Position numbers and translations under genes: made by a program. 64,000 nucleotides of DNA from Shewanella sp. UCD-KL21 (GTDB lineage Bacteria > Pseudomonadota > Gammaproteobacteria > Enterobacterales > Shewanellaceae). Below, in pieces: positions 22,554 through 36,204 of the stretch. The notes beneath the pieces are model-generated. The model was not told the origin of the DNA and ran no database searches. It was given only the letters and a program-made list of their open reading frames with translations. The first letter of the stretch is position 1; each line of letters starts with the position of its first letter. Location: NCBI RefSeq assembly GCF_001957135.1, contig NZ_MPHK01000004.1, positions 1 through 64,000 of the forward strand. The letters run 5' to 3'.

Positions 22554-22799
22554 ATGAACCTAGATATTCTCTATGCAGTAACTGCCAGACCGCCAAGGCA
22601 GGCTACCACGCCTAAAAAACAAGTGAAAAAAGTTTCTGACTCAGCCGTTATCAGTGCTGATAACCATCAGGCGCCGCAAACGCCATTGCCACCAGCAAGC
22701 TTAAGCAGAAAACAGCTGGCTCAAGCTAACAGCAACGCTGACGCAAAACAGGCCACTAGTGACAATACAAACGTCACACATATTGATATTGAAATTTAA
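22554..22799 (+). CDS. small hypothetical protein
   Basis: An 81-residue protein not recognised as any family. It is preceded by a near-perfect ribosome site (AAAGGAGGT, 5 nt before the ATG), the best evidence that it is translated. The sequence is hydrophilic, rich in Ala, Gln, Pro, Ser and Thr, with a basic patch (PKKQVKKV, about residues 20-27) and no signal peptide or membrane segment; it is probably disordered. It stands alone between the divergent dcw promoter and the convergent glpK gene. Confidence 0.7.
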   Translation: MNLDILYAVTARPPRQATTPKKQVKKVSDSAVISADNHQAPQTPLPPASLSRKQLAQANSNADAKQATSDNTNVTHIDIEI

Positions 22800-22827
22800 T
22801 CGTTTACCAGTGACTTTAAAATGCCCT

Positions 22828-24318
<1,491 letters not shown>

Positions 24319-24585
24319 TCATATTATTAATTTTAGTTTGTTCACATGAATTGAATGCTGTGAATCGGCTATCATTTCATTTATGTGATTTATCATACTT
24401 TACATTGCAATCGTTTTGCTGTCATTACAGTTATACTTGTTTATTCTGCCTAGCCACGCTATTTCACTTGGGTATAAAACCAATAATTAGTCAATAACTT
24501 AGTATTTGACCATGGCTTTTTCACACTGTTACCAGTCAAATATAGCTGGCATATCAATATTAGCCTGATGATTTTCAAATAACAA

Positions 24586-24609
24586 AAAGCCCCGCAATTG
24601 CGAGGCTTT
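24586..24609 (-). terminator. terminator of the FadL-family gene
   Basis: The reverse strand has AAAGCC-TCGC/GCGG-GGCTTT with an AATT loop (one mismatch) followed by TTTTTGTT. It lies just beyond the stop codon of the FadL-type gene. Between it and glpK (24310-24585) I see no gene. Confidence 0.75.
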
Positions 24610-24632
24610 GAATGTATTAATAATACTGTCGA

Positions 24633-25976
24633 CTACATCTTATAGCTAAACTGCACACCTGCTAACCACACATCGGCTTCAACATCACCGCTGTAGTTCA
24701 CAGACGCTAAACCTAATAAGTCTTGAGTCTCATCGATTGGTGCATCACCGATACCTTTGATATAAGTGATGGCAAAATCAACCGTAAGGTTTTTACTGGC
24801 CTGATAACCCGCACCGGCACTAAACCATAAACGATCTGAATCTGGAATAGTGGTAGAGCGGTACTCATCTTGAGCCGCGCCGTTATCTAATGCCATACCG
24901 CCACGGACTAACCATTTATCATTTAGCTGGTAAGTCGTGCCTAAGGCGAAGCGCCAGTTGTCTTTAAAGTGTTCTTCTTTAACCAAATCAGACTCAAGGT
25001 CGCCAATTGGTTTGATTTCACCAGGGAAATGCGCCACTAACTCATCAAAGACACTCCACTGAGTCCAGTTAACGCTGGCGTGCATGGCCCAGTTTTCCGT
25101 TAATTGGTGATGAGAGGCAAGCTCTGCAAATGCAGGGATCTCAATCGGCAAGTAACCTTCAATACTGACATTTTGACCACCGTCATAAAGTAGCCCTGAT
25201 GCATGACCGTCTAGTTCTAGCTCGACACCACTGTGATAAGCAAAACCTAAACGGTGCTTGTCATTAATCTGCCAGCTAGAACCAATTTTCCAACCGATGG
25301 CAATATCATCACCTTCCATGTATTTAAGGCTTGTACCAGCAGCCGGCAGTATAGGTGCTAAATCAGGTAATTGAGCTTTAATGCCATCAATCCAACCTGG
25401 CATTGATGCGCCAACATTACCTTCACCGTAAACAATACGCAGACCCGCACCAATGCTAACCGCATCATTGATTTTATAGCCAATGTTTGGGTTAAATTCC
25501 ACGGTAGTGATTGCAGTATCATCACCAAATATCGCTGCTGAGTGAGTTGCATCCAACTCTGTCGCTAAACCGTAATTTGAGTGAAAAGCCAAACCCCAAG
25601 TCCAGTTATCGTTTAACTGATTTGAGTAATAAAAATTTGGAATAAGCGCATCACCGGCAAAATCAATGGCATTGCTTGGGATAACAATAGGATCAGCCCC
25701 TAGTAAAGGCGATGAAATACTGGTTTCACCCAGCACATCAACATTAGGCATAATATAAATAGCACCTGCAGACAATTGGCGACCTTCAAGGTAAGTCAAC
25801 ATGGCAGGGTTTTTGGTTTGAGCGCCAGCATTATCTGCCATCGCAGCTTCACCAGCAAAAGCACGGCCTAAACCTGTAGAAGAATATTCAGCTAATTGAA
25901 AGCCTGCTGCACTTACTTGAGTCGTTGCCCCTAACAGCATGGCGCTTACTGCCACGGTTAATAATTTCTTTTTCAT
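24633..25976 (-). CDS. FadL-type outer membrane porin (OmpP1/FadL/TodX family)
   Basis: Outer-membrane beta-barrel channel for long-chain fatty acids or other hydrophobic compounds. The start at 25976 gives a signal peptide (MKKKLLTVAVSAMLLGATTQ, cleavage after VSA) followed directly by the mature FadL start AGFQLAEYSSTGLGRAFAGEAA, whose N-terminus plugs the barrel. Alternating aromatic beta strands continue to the C-terminal LAGVQFSYKM, ending in a hydrophobic/aromatic pattern typical of BAM substrates. GGGG seven bases upstream supports this start; longer starts to 25997 would spoil the signal peptide. Substrate is not determined. It could be fadL itself, but Shewanella genomes have several paralogues. 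Confidence 0.9.
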   Translation of the reverse strand: MKKKLLTVAVSAMLLGATTQVSAAGFQLAEYSSTGLGRAFAGEAAMADNAGAQTKNPAMLTYLEGRQLSAGAIYIMPNVDVLGETSISSPLLGADPIVIPSNAIDFAGDALIPNFYYSNQLNDNWTWGLAFHSNYGLATELDATHSAAIFGDDTAITTVEFNPNIGYKINDAVSIGAGLRIVYGEGNVGASMPGWIDGIKAQLPDLAPILPAAGTSLKYMEGDDIAIGWKIGSSWQINDKHRLGFAYHSGVELELDGHASGLLYDGGQNVSIEGYLPIEIPAFAELASHHQLTENWAMHASVNWTQWSVFDELVAHFPGEIKPIGDLESDLVKEEHFKDNWRFALGTTYQLNDKWLVRGGMALDNGAAQDEYRSTTIPDSDRLWFSAGAGYQASKNLTVDFAITYIKGIGDAPIDETQDLLGLASVNYSGDVEADVWLAGVQFSYKM

Positions 25977-26396
25977 CATTTGTCCCCAGGTATGCAAATT
26001 TATTATTTGCTTAATCTCTTACATCATTAGAGCAATAGCTCAATTTGAAATCGGGGCAAGTGTACTGATGCAGAATATATTTACAACTAAATGCCTAAAA
26101 ACAGAGGAAATAACTACCTTTTCGGTGTTTGCAATATTTTTAAGTGACAAGGATCACACACCAAGCGAGAAAAAAGCGTCAATAACACTAATTGATTCGC
26201 TGAAGCATATTAAAAATAGTTAACTAAAATATTTTTAATATTGATATTCAATAACTTGCTAAAAAACATACGACTCACAAACCTGCGCTGAATTTTATAG
26301 TTTTTTTAACTACCGCTATAAATCGCCAAATTTCATAGCTTAAAAAGCCAATAAATACAGTATGATAAGTAGTTAGTTATTGTTGGGATACATAAA
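25977..26396. other. intergenic, AT-rich, no gene recognised
   Basis: About 420 bp between the FadL-type gene and the leu operon terminator. The plus strand is open from 25939 to 26223, but that frame overlaps the start of the FadL-type gene, lacks a ribosome site and has no recognisable product, so it was not called. The promoter of the FadL-type gene must lie here but was not identified. Confidence 0.6.
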
Positions 26397-26426
26397 AAAG
26401 CCTTCTAGGGTTAGCTAGAAGGCTTT
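26397..26426 (-). terminator. leu operon terminator
   Basis: A perfect 12-bp stem (AAAGCCTTCTAG / CTAGAAGGCTTT) with a 6-nt loop is followed by TTTTTTATG on the reverse strand, about 80 bp after the leuD stop. Confidence 0.9.
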
Positions 26427-26507
26427 ATTTAATACCGGATTGGTACAAGTGTAAGCTTAAATGTTAATCGCCAATGTTAAACTTACAATTGGCTCATCAA
26501 TCTTACA

Positions 26508-27113
26508 TCAGCCACGCCAAGCAGGAATATTGGCTTCATAGTCGCTAATTGCCGCAGCAAATTCCAGCGTTAAGCCGATGGCATCTAAGCCATTAAGCAA
26601 CTTGTGCCTTGCAGACTCTGCCAAAGAAAAGCTAAATGTGCTGCCTTGTGGTGACGTTACAGTGAGGGCTTGCAAATCAACACTGATTTCGGCCCCTTCT
26701 TGAGCATCAACTTCAGCCATTAATTGGCTCACTTCCGCTGCGGTTAACTGCACAGGTAATAAGCCATTGTTAATGGAGTTACCGTAAAAAATATCAGCAA
26801 AACTTGGCGCGATAATTACCCGTAAGCCAAAGTCAGCTAATGCCCACGGCGCATGTTCGCGACTTGAACCACAACCAAAGTTTTCTTGTGCGAGTAAAAT
26901 CGACGCGCCTTTATAGCGCGGTAAATTCAGCGAAAATGTCGGGTTATCTTGCTCGCCCGCGTCATCTAAATAACGCCAATCATGAAATAAGTGCACCCCA
27001 AAACCATCGCGAGTGACTTTTGATAAAAATTGCTTAGGGATAATTTGATCGGTATCTATATTAGCGCTGTCGATAATCACCGCTAAGCCCGTATGTGCTG
27101 TAAAAGCTTGCAT
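26508..27113 (-). CDS. leuD: 3-isopropylmalate dehydratase small subunit
   Basis: Small subunit of isopropylmalate isomerase, pairing with LeuC. The 201-residue protein has the swivel-domain motifs [12 protein letters not shown] (about 20-31) and [15 protein letters not shown] (about 75-89). The start ATG at 27113 has GGAG six bases upstream. A 51-bp stretch covering its ribosome site and first 12 codons is repeated 114 bp upstream, between it and leuC. Confidence 0.98.
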   Translation of the reverse strand: MQAFTAHTGLAVIIDSANIDTDQIIPKQFLSKVTRDGFGVHLFHDWRYLDDAGEQDNPTFSLNLPRYKGASILLAQENFGCGSSREHAPWALADFGLRVIIAPSFADIFYGNSINNGLLPVQLTAAEVSQLMAEVDAQEGAEISVDLQALTVTSPQGSTFSFSLAESARHKLLNGLDAIGLTLEFAAAISDYEANIPAWRG

Positions 27114-27243
27114 CTGTTTCTCCTAGTGGTTAACGGCGTTATTTGAATTTGATATCACATCGATATTTGCGCTATCAATACTATTAACCTTAACCGCTAA
27201 GCCCGTATGTGCTGTAAAAGCTTGCATCTGTTTCTCCTAGTGG
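27079..27243 (-). repeat. 51-bp direct repeat spanning the leuD start
   Basis: Two identical 51-bp copies lie at 27079-27129 and 27193-27243. Each includes the leuD ribosome site (TAGGAGAAACAG), the ATG and about 12 codons. The downstream copy is the functional leuD start. Beyond 51 bp weaker similarity continues for several codons (SANID in both). Confidence 0.95.
27123..27227 (-). pseudogene. truncated duplicate of the leuD 5' end (34-codon mini-ORF)
   Basis: The upstream repeat copy opens a 34-codon frame that begins [12 protein letters not shown] exactly as LeuD, then reads KVNSIDSANIDVISNSNN and stops at a TAG that lies inside the ribosome site of the real leuD (TAGGAGAAACAG-ATG). It has its own intact copy of that ribosome site, so it is probably translated after leuC and could be translationally coupled to leuD. 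Most likely a remnant of a partial tandem duplication; a function as a coupling peptide is speculation. Confidence 0.7.
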
Positions 27244-27251
27244 CTTGGCAA

Positions 27252-28654
27252 TTAATAAGGCTTACGAATATCAACAAAGTGACCGGCAATGGCTGCCGCT
27301 GCTGCCATAGCAGGGCTCACTAAGTGAGTTCGACTACCACGCCCTTGGCGACCTTCAAAGTTACGATTACTGGTAGATGCACAGCGATCGCCAGCCTCTA
27401 GTCGGTCATCGTTCATTGCCAGACACATTGAGCAGCCCGGTAAGCGCCATTCAAACCCAGCTTCTAGGAATATTTTATCTAAACCTTCCGCTTCTGCTTG
27501 CAGTTTCACCTGTCCAGAACCCGGTACCACAATAGCGGTGACGCCTTCGGCCACTTTACGGTTTTTAGCATGATGGGCGGCGGCACGTAAATCCTCAATG
27601 CGAGAGTTAGTACATGAACCAATAAAGACTTTGTTGATGGGAATATCCACCATGTTGGTGCCAGAAGTCAGCCCGATATACTCAAGGGCTTTTTCCATGC
27701 TGTCACGCACAGTTGCATTGGGCTCAGACTCAGGGTTAGGCACTTGTGCATCAATAGCTACCACTTGGCCCGGATTAGTGCCCCAAGTTAACTGCGGCGC
27801 GATTTCAGCAGCTTCAAGCACCACTTCGGCATCAAATACTGCATCAGCATCTGTTTTAAGTGCGGTCCAATCTGCAACAGCTTGCGCCCAAGTATCACCT
27901 TTAGGGGCAAATTCACGCCCTTCAAGGTAATCAAATGTGGTTTGATCTGGCGCGACCATGCCGGCTTTAGCACCCATTTCAATGGCCATATTACATAAGG
28001 TCATTCGCCCTTCCATTGATAAGGCTTCAATAGCTTCGCCGCAAAACTCAACCACGTAACCGGTACCGCCATCCATACCTAAACGGCCAATGATCGCCAA
28101 TACGATATCTTTAGCCGTAATGCCCGCGGCCACATGACCACGGACTTCAATTTTCATGGTTTTAGCTTTTAACTGACGTAACGTCTGGGTGGCTAACACA
28201 TGCTCAACTTCAGAGGTGCCGATACCAAATGCCAAGGCGCCAAAAGCGCCGTGGGTGGCGGTATGGGAGTCGCCACAGACAATCACAGTGCCGGGTAAGG
28301 TAATACCAAGCTCAGGTCCCATGACATGAACAATCCCTTGGTTAGGATGGTGAATGTCATAAAGTTTTACGCCAAACTCTTTACAATTTTGCGCTAGGGT
28401 TTCTACCTGAATGCGCGCCATTGGGCTCATGGCATCTAAGCTTGCGCTCAAGGTCGAAATATTATGATCCATGGTGGCAAAGGTTTTTTCAGGAGCACGT
28501 AATTGACGACCCGCTGTTTTTAACCCGCTAAAGGCTTGCGGTGACGTCACTTCATGAACTAAATGACGGTCAACATAAACAATCGGCGCTTCCGAGTCGG
28601 GTGATGCGACAATATGTGCATCCCATACTTTTTCATATAGCGTTCTTGCTGCCA

Positions 28655-28655
<1 letters not shown>
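27252..28655 (-). CDS. leuC: 3-isopropylmalate dehydratase large subunit
   Basis: Aconitase-family large subunit of isopropylmalate isomerase in leucine synthesis. The 467-residue protein has the 4Fe-4S cysteines in GSCTNSR (near 347) and PGCSMC (near 407-410), and the family motif [20 protein letters not shown]. Its ATG overlaps the leuB stop codon by one base (TAATG), indicating coupling. Confidence 0.98.
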
Positions 28656-31314
<2,659 letters not shown>

Positions 31315-31444
31315 CTGTTTTCTCCATCGAACCTGGTTGTTCACGTTAAAGTTTGTTCGCTTTGCTAATGGATTTGAGTGTTTTGCTCATTCAGTTCATT
31401 AGACTTTTTGTTTGCTATATAAATCAATCAGAGGCAGAAACAAA

Positions 31445-31472
31445 AAACCCCGCGGCTATTAGCGCGGGGTTT
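31445..31472 (-). terminator. leu attenuator terminator
   Basis: A 10-bp GC-rich stem (AAACCCCGCG / CGCGGGGTTT) with an 8-nt loop is followed by a run of six T on the reverse strand. It lies between the leader peptide and leuA, where termination would depend on leader translation. Confidence 0.9.
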
Positions 31473-31488
31473 GTGAATGCTAGTAAAC

Positions 31489-31578
31489 TTATTTAGCTTG
31501 TAACACAAAGGACTCCGCGCAAATATTGCGTAAGAGAAGAAGGAGACCTAGTAAAATGCTACCACTATAAATATTCAT
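31489..31578 (-). CDS. leuL: leu operon leader peptide
   Basis: A 29-residue frame starting MNIYSGSILLGLLLLLR contains seven leucine codons within nine positions, directly upstream of a strong terminator and the leuA gene. This is the classical arrangement for attenuation: leucine starvation stalls the ribosome at the leucine codons and prevents the terminator forming. The predicted transcription start lies about 35 nt upstream of its ATG. Confidence 0.9.
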   Translation of the reverse strand: MNIYSGSILLGLLLLLRNICAESFVLQAK

Positions 31579-31621
31579 TTTATTTAACTAACTATTCTGC
31601 AATTAATTTATCTATACCCAC

Positions 31622-31650
31622 TTTTTATCCTGACCAGCTGGCTGTGTCAA
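31622..31650 (-). promoter_or_regulatory. leu operon promoter
   Basis: On the reverse strand a perfect TTGACA -35 (31645-31650) and a TAAAAA -10 (31622-31627) are spaced by 17 bp. It directly precedes the leader peptide. Confidence 0.75.
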
Positions 31651-32062
31651 CCCCAATTTATTCATCTTTTGTACAACACTGCAGCTTAAAAGCTTGATTA
31701 ACGCATTACTTTTAAGCACAAATAAATCCCCATATGCCCGTACACTGCTGTTTACACGTAATTTATAGTTTTTTTTCGCCTTTATTAATATGCAAAAAAC
31801 CGATTTGAGATTTCTAATATTAATCTGGTTAAAGGCAGGCTTTAGTTATATCTAAGCCCAAAGAAGCTTAAGCCTTAACGCGGCTAAGCGAGGAAGACAA
31901 ACCATGACAGGCTTGTTTTAAAATGCAAACAGACGAGGGGCAAATGATTAGAAAGGAGTGTTTATAAGGAACGAGAACTAGCATTAGCGGCTAACGAGTC
32001 ACCAATGCTGCAGATAAGCTGTTTAAGCTAAAGCAATTAACATAGCCTTGAAGGCGAGTGAG
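31651..32062. other. intergenic between leu promoter and recQ, no gene recognised
   Basis: About 410 bp of AT-rich DNA lying downstream of recQ and upstream of the leu promoter. No frame with a convincing ribosome site, no RNA gene and no clear recQ terminator were seen. A regulator site for leu (for example Lrp or LeuO type) could lie here but none is identifiable by eye. Confidence 0.5.
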
Positions 32063-33931
32063 TTAATTCTCAATCAAATACTGACTAATTTCATCAAGAA
32101 AATCACCGCCGAAGCGACTTAACTTGCGCTCACCGACACCATTTACCGCCAGCATTTCACCGGCACTGGTGGGCACCATCGCTGCCATTTCCGCTAAGGT
32201 GGCATCATTGAACACCAAATAAGGTGGCACATCATGTTTTTCAGCCAATTCACGGCGCAGCAGCTTGAGTCGAGCAAATAATTTACGATCATATTGCTGC
32301 GGCGCACGAGATGAACTTTTGCGTTTACTGGTCACTAACTGAATCCGCGGTTCGGCGAGCTGTAAGCTGGCTTCCCCACGTAATATTGGTCGTGCTGATT
32401 CATTTAGCTTTACTGAAGATCCGCGAGTAATATCTTGGCTCGCTAACCCTAAATGAATAAGCTGCCTAATCACACTGAGCCAATATTCATGGCTGTGATC
32501 TTTACCAATGCCCCAAGTGGACAGCTTGTTATGGCCGCGATCCATCACGTTGGCGGCTTTTGAGCCCCGCAGCACATCAATGACTTGGTTAACACCGAAA
32601 TATTGATTGAGTCTAAAAATGCACGACAGCACTTTTTTGGCATCTTCGCTGCCATCATAACGCTTAGGCGGATCGAGACAAATATCGCAGTTACCACAAG
32701 GTTTTGAGCCACTTTCATCAAAGTAATGCAGTAATACTTGTCGGCGGCAGGTTTGCGCTTCAGCAAAGGCTGCCATGGTGTTCATTTTATGTAGTTCAAC
32801 ATCTTGCTGTGGGCCAGGTTCTGATTGCTCAATCAGGTGCTTAACGCGGCCAATATCAGCAGGGTCAAACAACATATACGCTTCGGCATCTAAGCCATCA
32901 CGGCCTGCTCGGCCTGTTTCTTGATAATAAGACTCAACGCTTTTGGGGATATCATAATGCACCACAAAGCGAACATTGGATTTGTTAATTCCCATGCCAA
33001 ACGCCACGGTAGCAACCACAATATCGATTTTGTCTTTTAAAAAATTATCTTGAATCGCGCCGCGCTCTTCTTGGGTCATCCCCGCATGATAAGCAGCGGC
33101 GCTAAAGCCTTGTAACTTTAAGCGATCGGCAACTTCATCGACTCGACGGCGGCTACTGCAATAAATAATGCCGTTACTGCCCTTTTGTAACTGTAAAAAC
33201 TGTTTGAGCTGGTTAGCCGCATTAAGCTTTTCAACTACGGTATAGCGAATGTTAGGACGATCAAAGCTGGATAATAAACAAAAAGGACTGATTTGCAGCC
33301 GCTGACAAATACTTTCGCGGGTAGCCTGATCTGCCGTCGCCGTTAACGCCATCAGTGGCACATAAGGAAACAACTGCTTCAGTTGACCAAGGGCGGCATA
33401 TTCTGGTCTAAAATCATGGCCCCACTGGCTAATACAGTGAGCCTCATCAATGGCAAACAATGAGATTTGTAACTCATGCATCCGCTCGATAAAGTCAGGC
33501 CGTAGCAAACGCTCTGGTGATACATAAAGCAATTTGATTTCGCCTTTATGTAAGCGTTTTAAAATCTCAACGGTTTCATCGCGGGGTAAAGAAGAGTTCA
33601 AATAAGCGGCGGCAACACCTGACTGAGTCAAGCTATCAACTTGATCTTTCATCAGTGAAATTAGCGGCGATACCACAATGGTTAATCCAGGAAGCACCAA
33701 AGCCGGTAATTGGTAACACATGCTCTTACCGCCACCGGTTGGCATAATCACTAGAGTATCTTGGCCACTTAAGGTCTGCTCAATGATCTCACGCTGACCT
33801 TCACGAAAGTCACGATAACCAAAGATTTGCTGTAATTGCTGTCCAAGCACATCTTCCACAACTGGGGTTGCAGAAACAATCGCTTGCGCTGGAACTTGAG
33901 ACTCGACTGGGCTAGAAATAAGATTATCCAT
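32063..33931 (-). CDS. recQ: ATP-dependent DNA helicase RecQ
   Basis: 3'-5' helicase acting in recombination and fork repair. The 622-residue protein has Walker A MPTGGGKSMCYQLPA (Lys69), the DEAH motif IDEAHCISQWGHDFRPEY, motif VI ETGRAGRDG, zinc cysteines in CRRQVLLHYFDESGSKPCGNCDIC (shown here in two parts: Cys before RRQ, then CGNCDIC), an RQC domain and a C-terminal HRDC domain. About 25 extra residues precede the E. coli-like start. It is divergent from yigI with 156 bp between them. Confidence 0.97.
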   Translation of the reverse strand: MDNLISSPVESQVPAQAIVSATPVVEDVLGQQLQQIFGYRDFREGQREIIEQTLSGQDTLVIMPTGGGKSMCYQLPALVLPGLTIVVSPLISLMKDQVDSLTQSGVAAAYLNSSLPRDETVEILKRLHKGEIKLLYVSPERLLRPDFIERMHELQISLFAIDEAHCISQWGHDFRPEYAALGQLKQLFPYVPLMALTATADQATRESICQRLQISPFCLLSSFDRPNIRYTVVEKLNAANQLKQFLQLQKGSNGIIYCSSRRRVDEVADRLKLQGFSAAAYHAGMTQEERGAIQDNFLKDKIDIVVATVAFGMGINKSNVRFVVHYDIPKSVESYYQETGRAGRDGLDAEAYMLFDPADIGRVKHLIEQSEPGPQQDVELHKMNTMAAFAEAQTCRRQVLLHYFDESGSKPCGNCDICLDPPKRYDGSEDAKKVLSCIFRLNQYFGVNQVIDVLRGSKAANVMDRGHNKLSTWGIGKDHSHEYWLSVIRQLIHLGLASQDITRGSSVKLNESARPILRGEASLQLAEPRIQLVTSKRKSSSRAPQQYDRKLFARLKLLRRELAEKHDVPPYLVFNDATLAEMAAMVPTSAGEMLAVNGVGERKLSRFGGDFLDEISQYLIEN

Positions 33932-34087
33932 TAATAGGGCTTGAGATCAGATGCAGCATTTTAAAGCACTGAGGCGAAGATGTCTGCACACAAACCGCAA
34001 CTGCTCAAATATGCAGCATTGATTTTACCAAGCCGATTAGGCTAGATTAAATGCTCTACAATAATAACGATAGAAATTAGGCTGCAT

Positions 34088-34552
34088 ATGACCACGGATG
34101 TCCAACTACAAGCATTAAAGCAAGTCGCTGAAATATTTGACCAACATGTGCCATTTCATAATTTACTCGGCTTAGAGATAAAGCGCTATGACGAAAATGG
34201 TGTCGAGGTGGTGATAAAAATGAAGCCTGAGCTTATCGGTAATATTCATCAAAATATTTTGCATGGCGGAGTCACTGCAACCTTGCTCGATGTCGTTGGC
34301 GGACTGACCTGTTTTGCTGGATTAGTCTCAAGTAGGGATGATTGGACCTTAGAGCAATTACAACAACGTCTTACCACCTTAGGCACTATTGATATGCGGG
34401 TTGATTTTTTGCGCCCTGGACGCGGTGAAATATTTACTGGCACAGGTTGTGTTATTCGTGCAGGTAATCGGGTGTCAGTCTGTCGCATGGAGTTACATAA
34501 CGAACAAGGTACTCACATCGCCTTCGGTACAGGAACCTATATGGTGGGTTAA
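34088..34552 (+). CDS. yigI: YigI-like hotdog-fold acyl-CoA thioesterase
   Basis: PaaI/YigI-type thioesterase, predicted to hydrolyse acyl-CoA in the cytoplasm. The 154-residue single hotdog domain contains HQNILHGGVTATLLDVVGG (about 57-75), whose HGG and Asp are the usual active-site region. E. coli keeps yigI beside recQ and rarD, the same neighbourhood as here, which supports the identification. The substrate is inferred from the family only. Confidence 0.85.
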   Translation: MTTDVQLQALKQVAEIFDQHVPFHNLLGLEIKRYDENGVEVVIKMKPELIGNIHQNILHGGVTATLLDVVGGLTCFAGLVSSRDDWTLEQLQQRLTTLGTIDMRVDFLRPGRGEIFTGTGCVIRAGNRVSVCRMELHNEQGTHIAFGTGTYMVG

Positions 34553-34747
34553 CCCTTTACGACTAAAGCCACAAAAAACTAACACAAACATCAGCTTAAA
34601 ACATCTTCGTTTGCCGTTTTATACAAACTGCGATAATGCTGAGGTTAATGAGTAGATCTTATTGAAAAATGATCCAGCGATTAGCTTGAGAGATCGGCAA
34701 AGGCAACCTACAATCGCCCTCTCTTTGTCAGCTGTTTGTGGAAATTC

Positions 34748-35644
34748 ATGCAAGATCTTGAAACCCGTAAAGGTATTATCCTCGCCATTTGTGCCTATAG
34801 CCTATGGGGCGTAGCACCACTGTATTTTAAATTACTCGCTGATGTGTCTGCCTTTGAGATCTTGGCTCACCGCGTTGTGTGGTCATTTATCTTTATTATC
34901 ATTTTAATGCAGTTTATTGGTGGGTTTAGCCGCCTTGCCATTTTGCTTAAACAGCCCAAACAATTACTGGTGCTAGCGCTTACCTCGGTGTTGATTGCAC
35001 TTAATTGGCTGATTTTCATTTGGGCGATTAACAACGACCACATGCTAGATGCCAGTTTAGGTTATTTCATTAATCCACTATTTAACGTCTTACTGGGGAT
35101 GATATTTTTATCTGAGCGCTTACGAAAATTACAGTGGTTTGCTGTAACGCTGGCCGCTATTGGTGTCATTATTCAGCTGATCTCTTTTGGCTCTATCCCA
35201 TTGGTGTCTTTAGCGCTGGCAGCGTCATTTGGTTTTTATGGTTTATTACGTAAAAAAGTCAACATTGATGCCAAAGCGGGTTTATTGGTTGAAACCGCTA
35301 TTTTACTGCCTGTGGCATTAGGCTATTTAGCCCTCACGCTTGATACCGCATCAGCGAATATGTTCACTAACGATATCGAAATGAACTTAACCTTAGTGGC
35401 TGCAGGTATTGTGACCACCATTCCCTTGCTGTGTTTTGCTGGCGCTGCGATGCGCATTCCACTATCTATGCTGGGCTTTTTCCAGTATATCGGCCCAAGC
35501 ATCATGTTTATTTTGGCCATTTACCTGTTCAACGAGCCGTTTGATATTGAAAAAGGGGTCACGTTTGGCTTTATTTGGAGCGCGCTAGTGGTATTTACCG
35601 CCGACATGGCGCTGCAGCGTCGCCGCCGGTTAAAGTCAGCCTAA
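34748..35644 (+). CDS. rarD: RarD-type EamA family transporter
   Basis: Inner-membrane protein of the drug/metabolite transporter superfamily with about ten hydrophobic helices across 298 residues. The start motif RKGIILAICAYSLWGVAPLYFKLL is characteristic of RarD (linked by name to chloramphenicol resistance; the true substrate is unknown). The ATG at 34748 has GGA seven bases upstream; a TTG at 34736 is less likely. Confidence 0.93.
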   Translation: MQDLETRKGIILAICAYSLWGVAPLYFKLLADVSAFEILAHRVVWSFIFIIILMQFIGGFSRLAILLKQPKQLLVLALTSVLIALNWLIFIWAINNDHMLDASLGYFINPLFNVLLGMIFLSERLRKLQWFAVTLAAIGVIIQLISFGSIPLVSLALAASFGFYGLLRKKVNIDAKAGLLVETAILLPVALGYLALTLDTASANMFTNDIEMNLTLVAAGIVTTIPLLCFAGAAMRIPLSMLGFFQYIGPSIMFILAIYLFNEPFDIEKGVTFGFIWSALVVFTADMALQRRRRLKSA

Positions 35645-35646
35645 TC

Positions 35647-35680
35647 GCTTAGGGCTTAGTTCTTAGGACTTAGGGCTTAT
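35647..35680. repeat. short degenerate CTTAGG repeats
   Basis: Between rarD and the next gene the plus strand reads four degenerate copies of CTTAG(G/T)(G/A/T)C-like units (GCTTAGGGCTTAGTTCTTAG then GACTTAGGGCTTA). It looks like simple slippage. No function suggested. Confidence 0.6.
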
Positions 35681-36204
35681 CAATGCTTCATAGCCGCAAT
35701 GGCTTTCATTGCGGCTGGGTTATCTTCTAGGGTGGCTAAAATCACATAGCCTTTCGTGGTTGGCAGTAGCAATGCATCGTCCCTTGTGAGCGACACCAAC
35801 GCCTTATCGCCGTTTTTAAGGGTAAACCATCCTAGTGAGTATCCGGCAATGCCTATGCCGTTTGTACGCCACTGTGGCGTTAATTCTAATTCAGTTGTTA
35901 AGTCCACTACTCTCGCTTGCTGCCAAAGTAACTCATCCGTGTTGAAATCCTGACTGTAAAGGGGGATCGATAACGTCAAAGGCTTATTGTCAGGCTTTAG
36001 CGTTAACTGGCTATTATTGGTTTGATACAGGGTCCATGAGAACAGTATAAACAGGAATAAAATAATTCCGTAGCTAACATACAAGGCGGTACTCGGTAAT
36101 TTCTTCACCCAAATCAACGCCGTTAGTCCTAATAATCCAATCAGCACCCCGACAAAATTGAACGTGCCGTGACTGCTTAACCCTGCTAATGCTATTTCAG
36201 TCAT
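35680..36204 (-). CDS. membrane protein with bacterial PH-like domain
   Basis: 174-residue protein with two membrane helices near the N-terminus (about residues 15-32 and 40-60), followed by a soluble domain with YSLGWFTLKNGDKALVSLT and TTKGYVILATLEDNP. That pattern resembles the bacterial pleckstrin-homology family (bPH_5 type), in which the domain faces the cytoplasm or periplasm depending on topology. Function unknown. Monocistronic, convergent with rarD. Confidence 0.7.
   Translation of the reverse strand: MTEIALAGLSSHGTFNFVGVLIGLLGLTALIWVKKLPSTALYVSYGIILFLFILFSWTLYQTNNSQLTLKPDNKPLTLSIPLYSQDFNTDELLWQQARVVDLTTELELTPQWRTNGIGIAGYSLGWFTLKNGDKALVSLTRDDALLLPTTKGYVILATLEDNPAAMKAIAAMKH

Noticed and set aside
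24376..24400. CRP-like site upstream of glpK
   Set aside because: Only one half (TCACA) fits; the other half does not match at the right spacing.
25939..26223. 94-codon plus-strand open frame upstream of the FadL-type gene
   Set aside because: It overlaps the start of the FadL-type gene, lacks a ribosome site, and its product is unlike any family; probably chance in AT-rich DNA.
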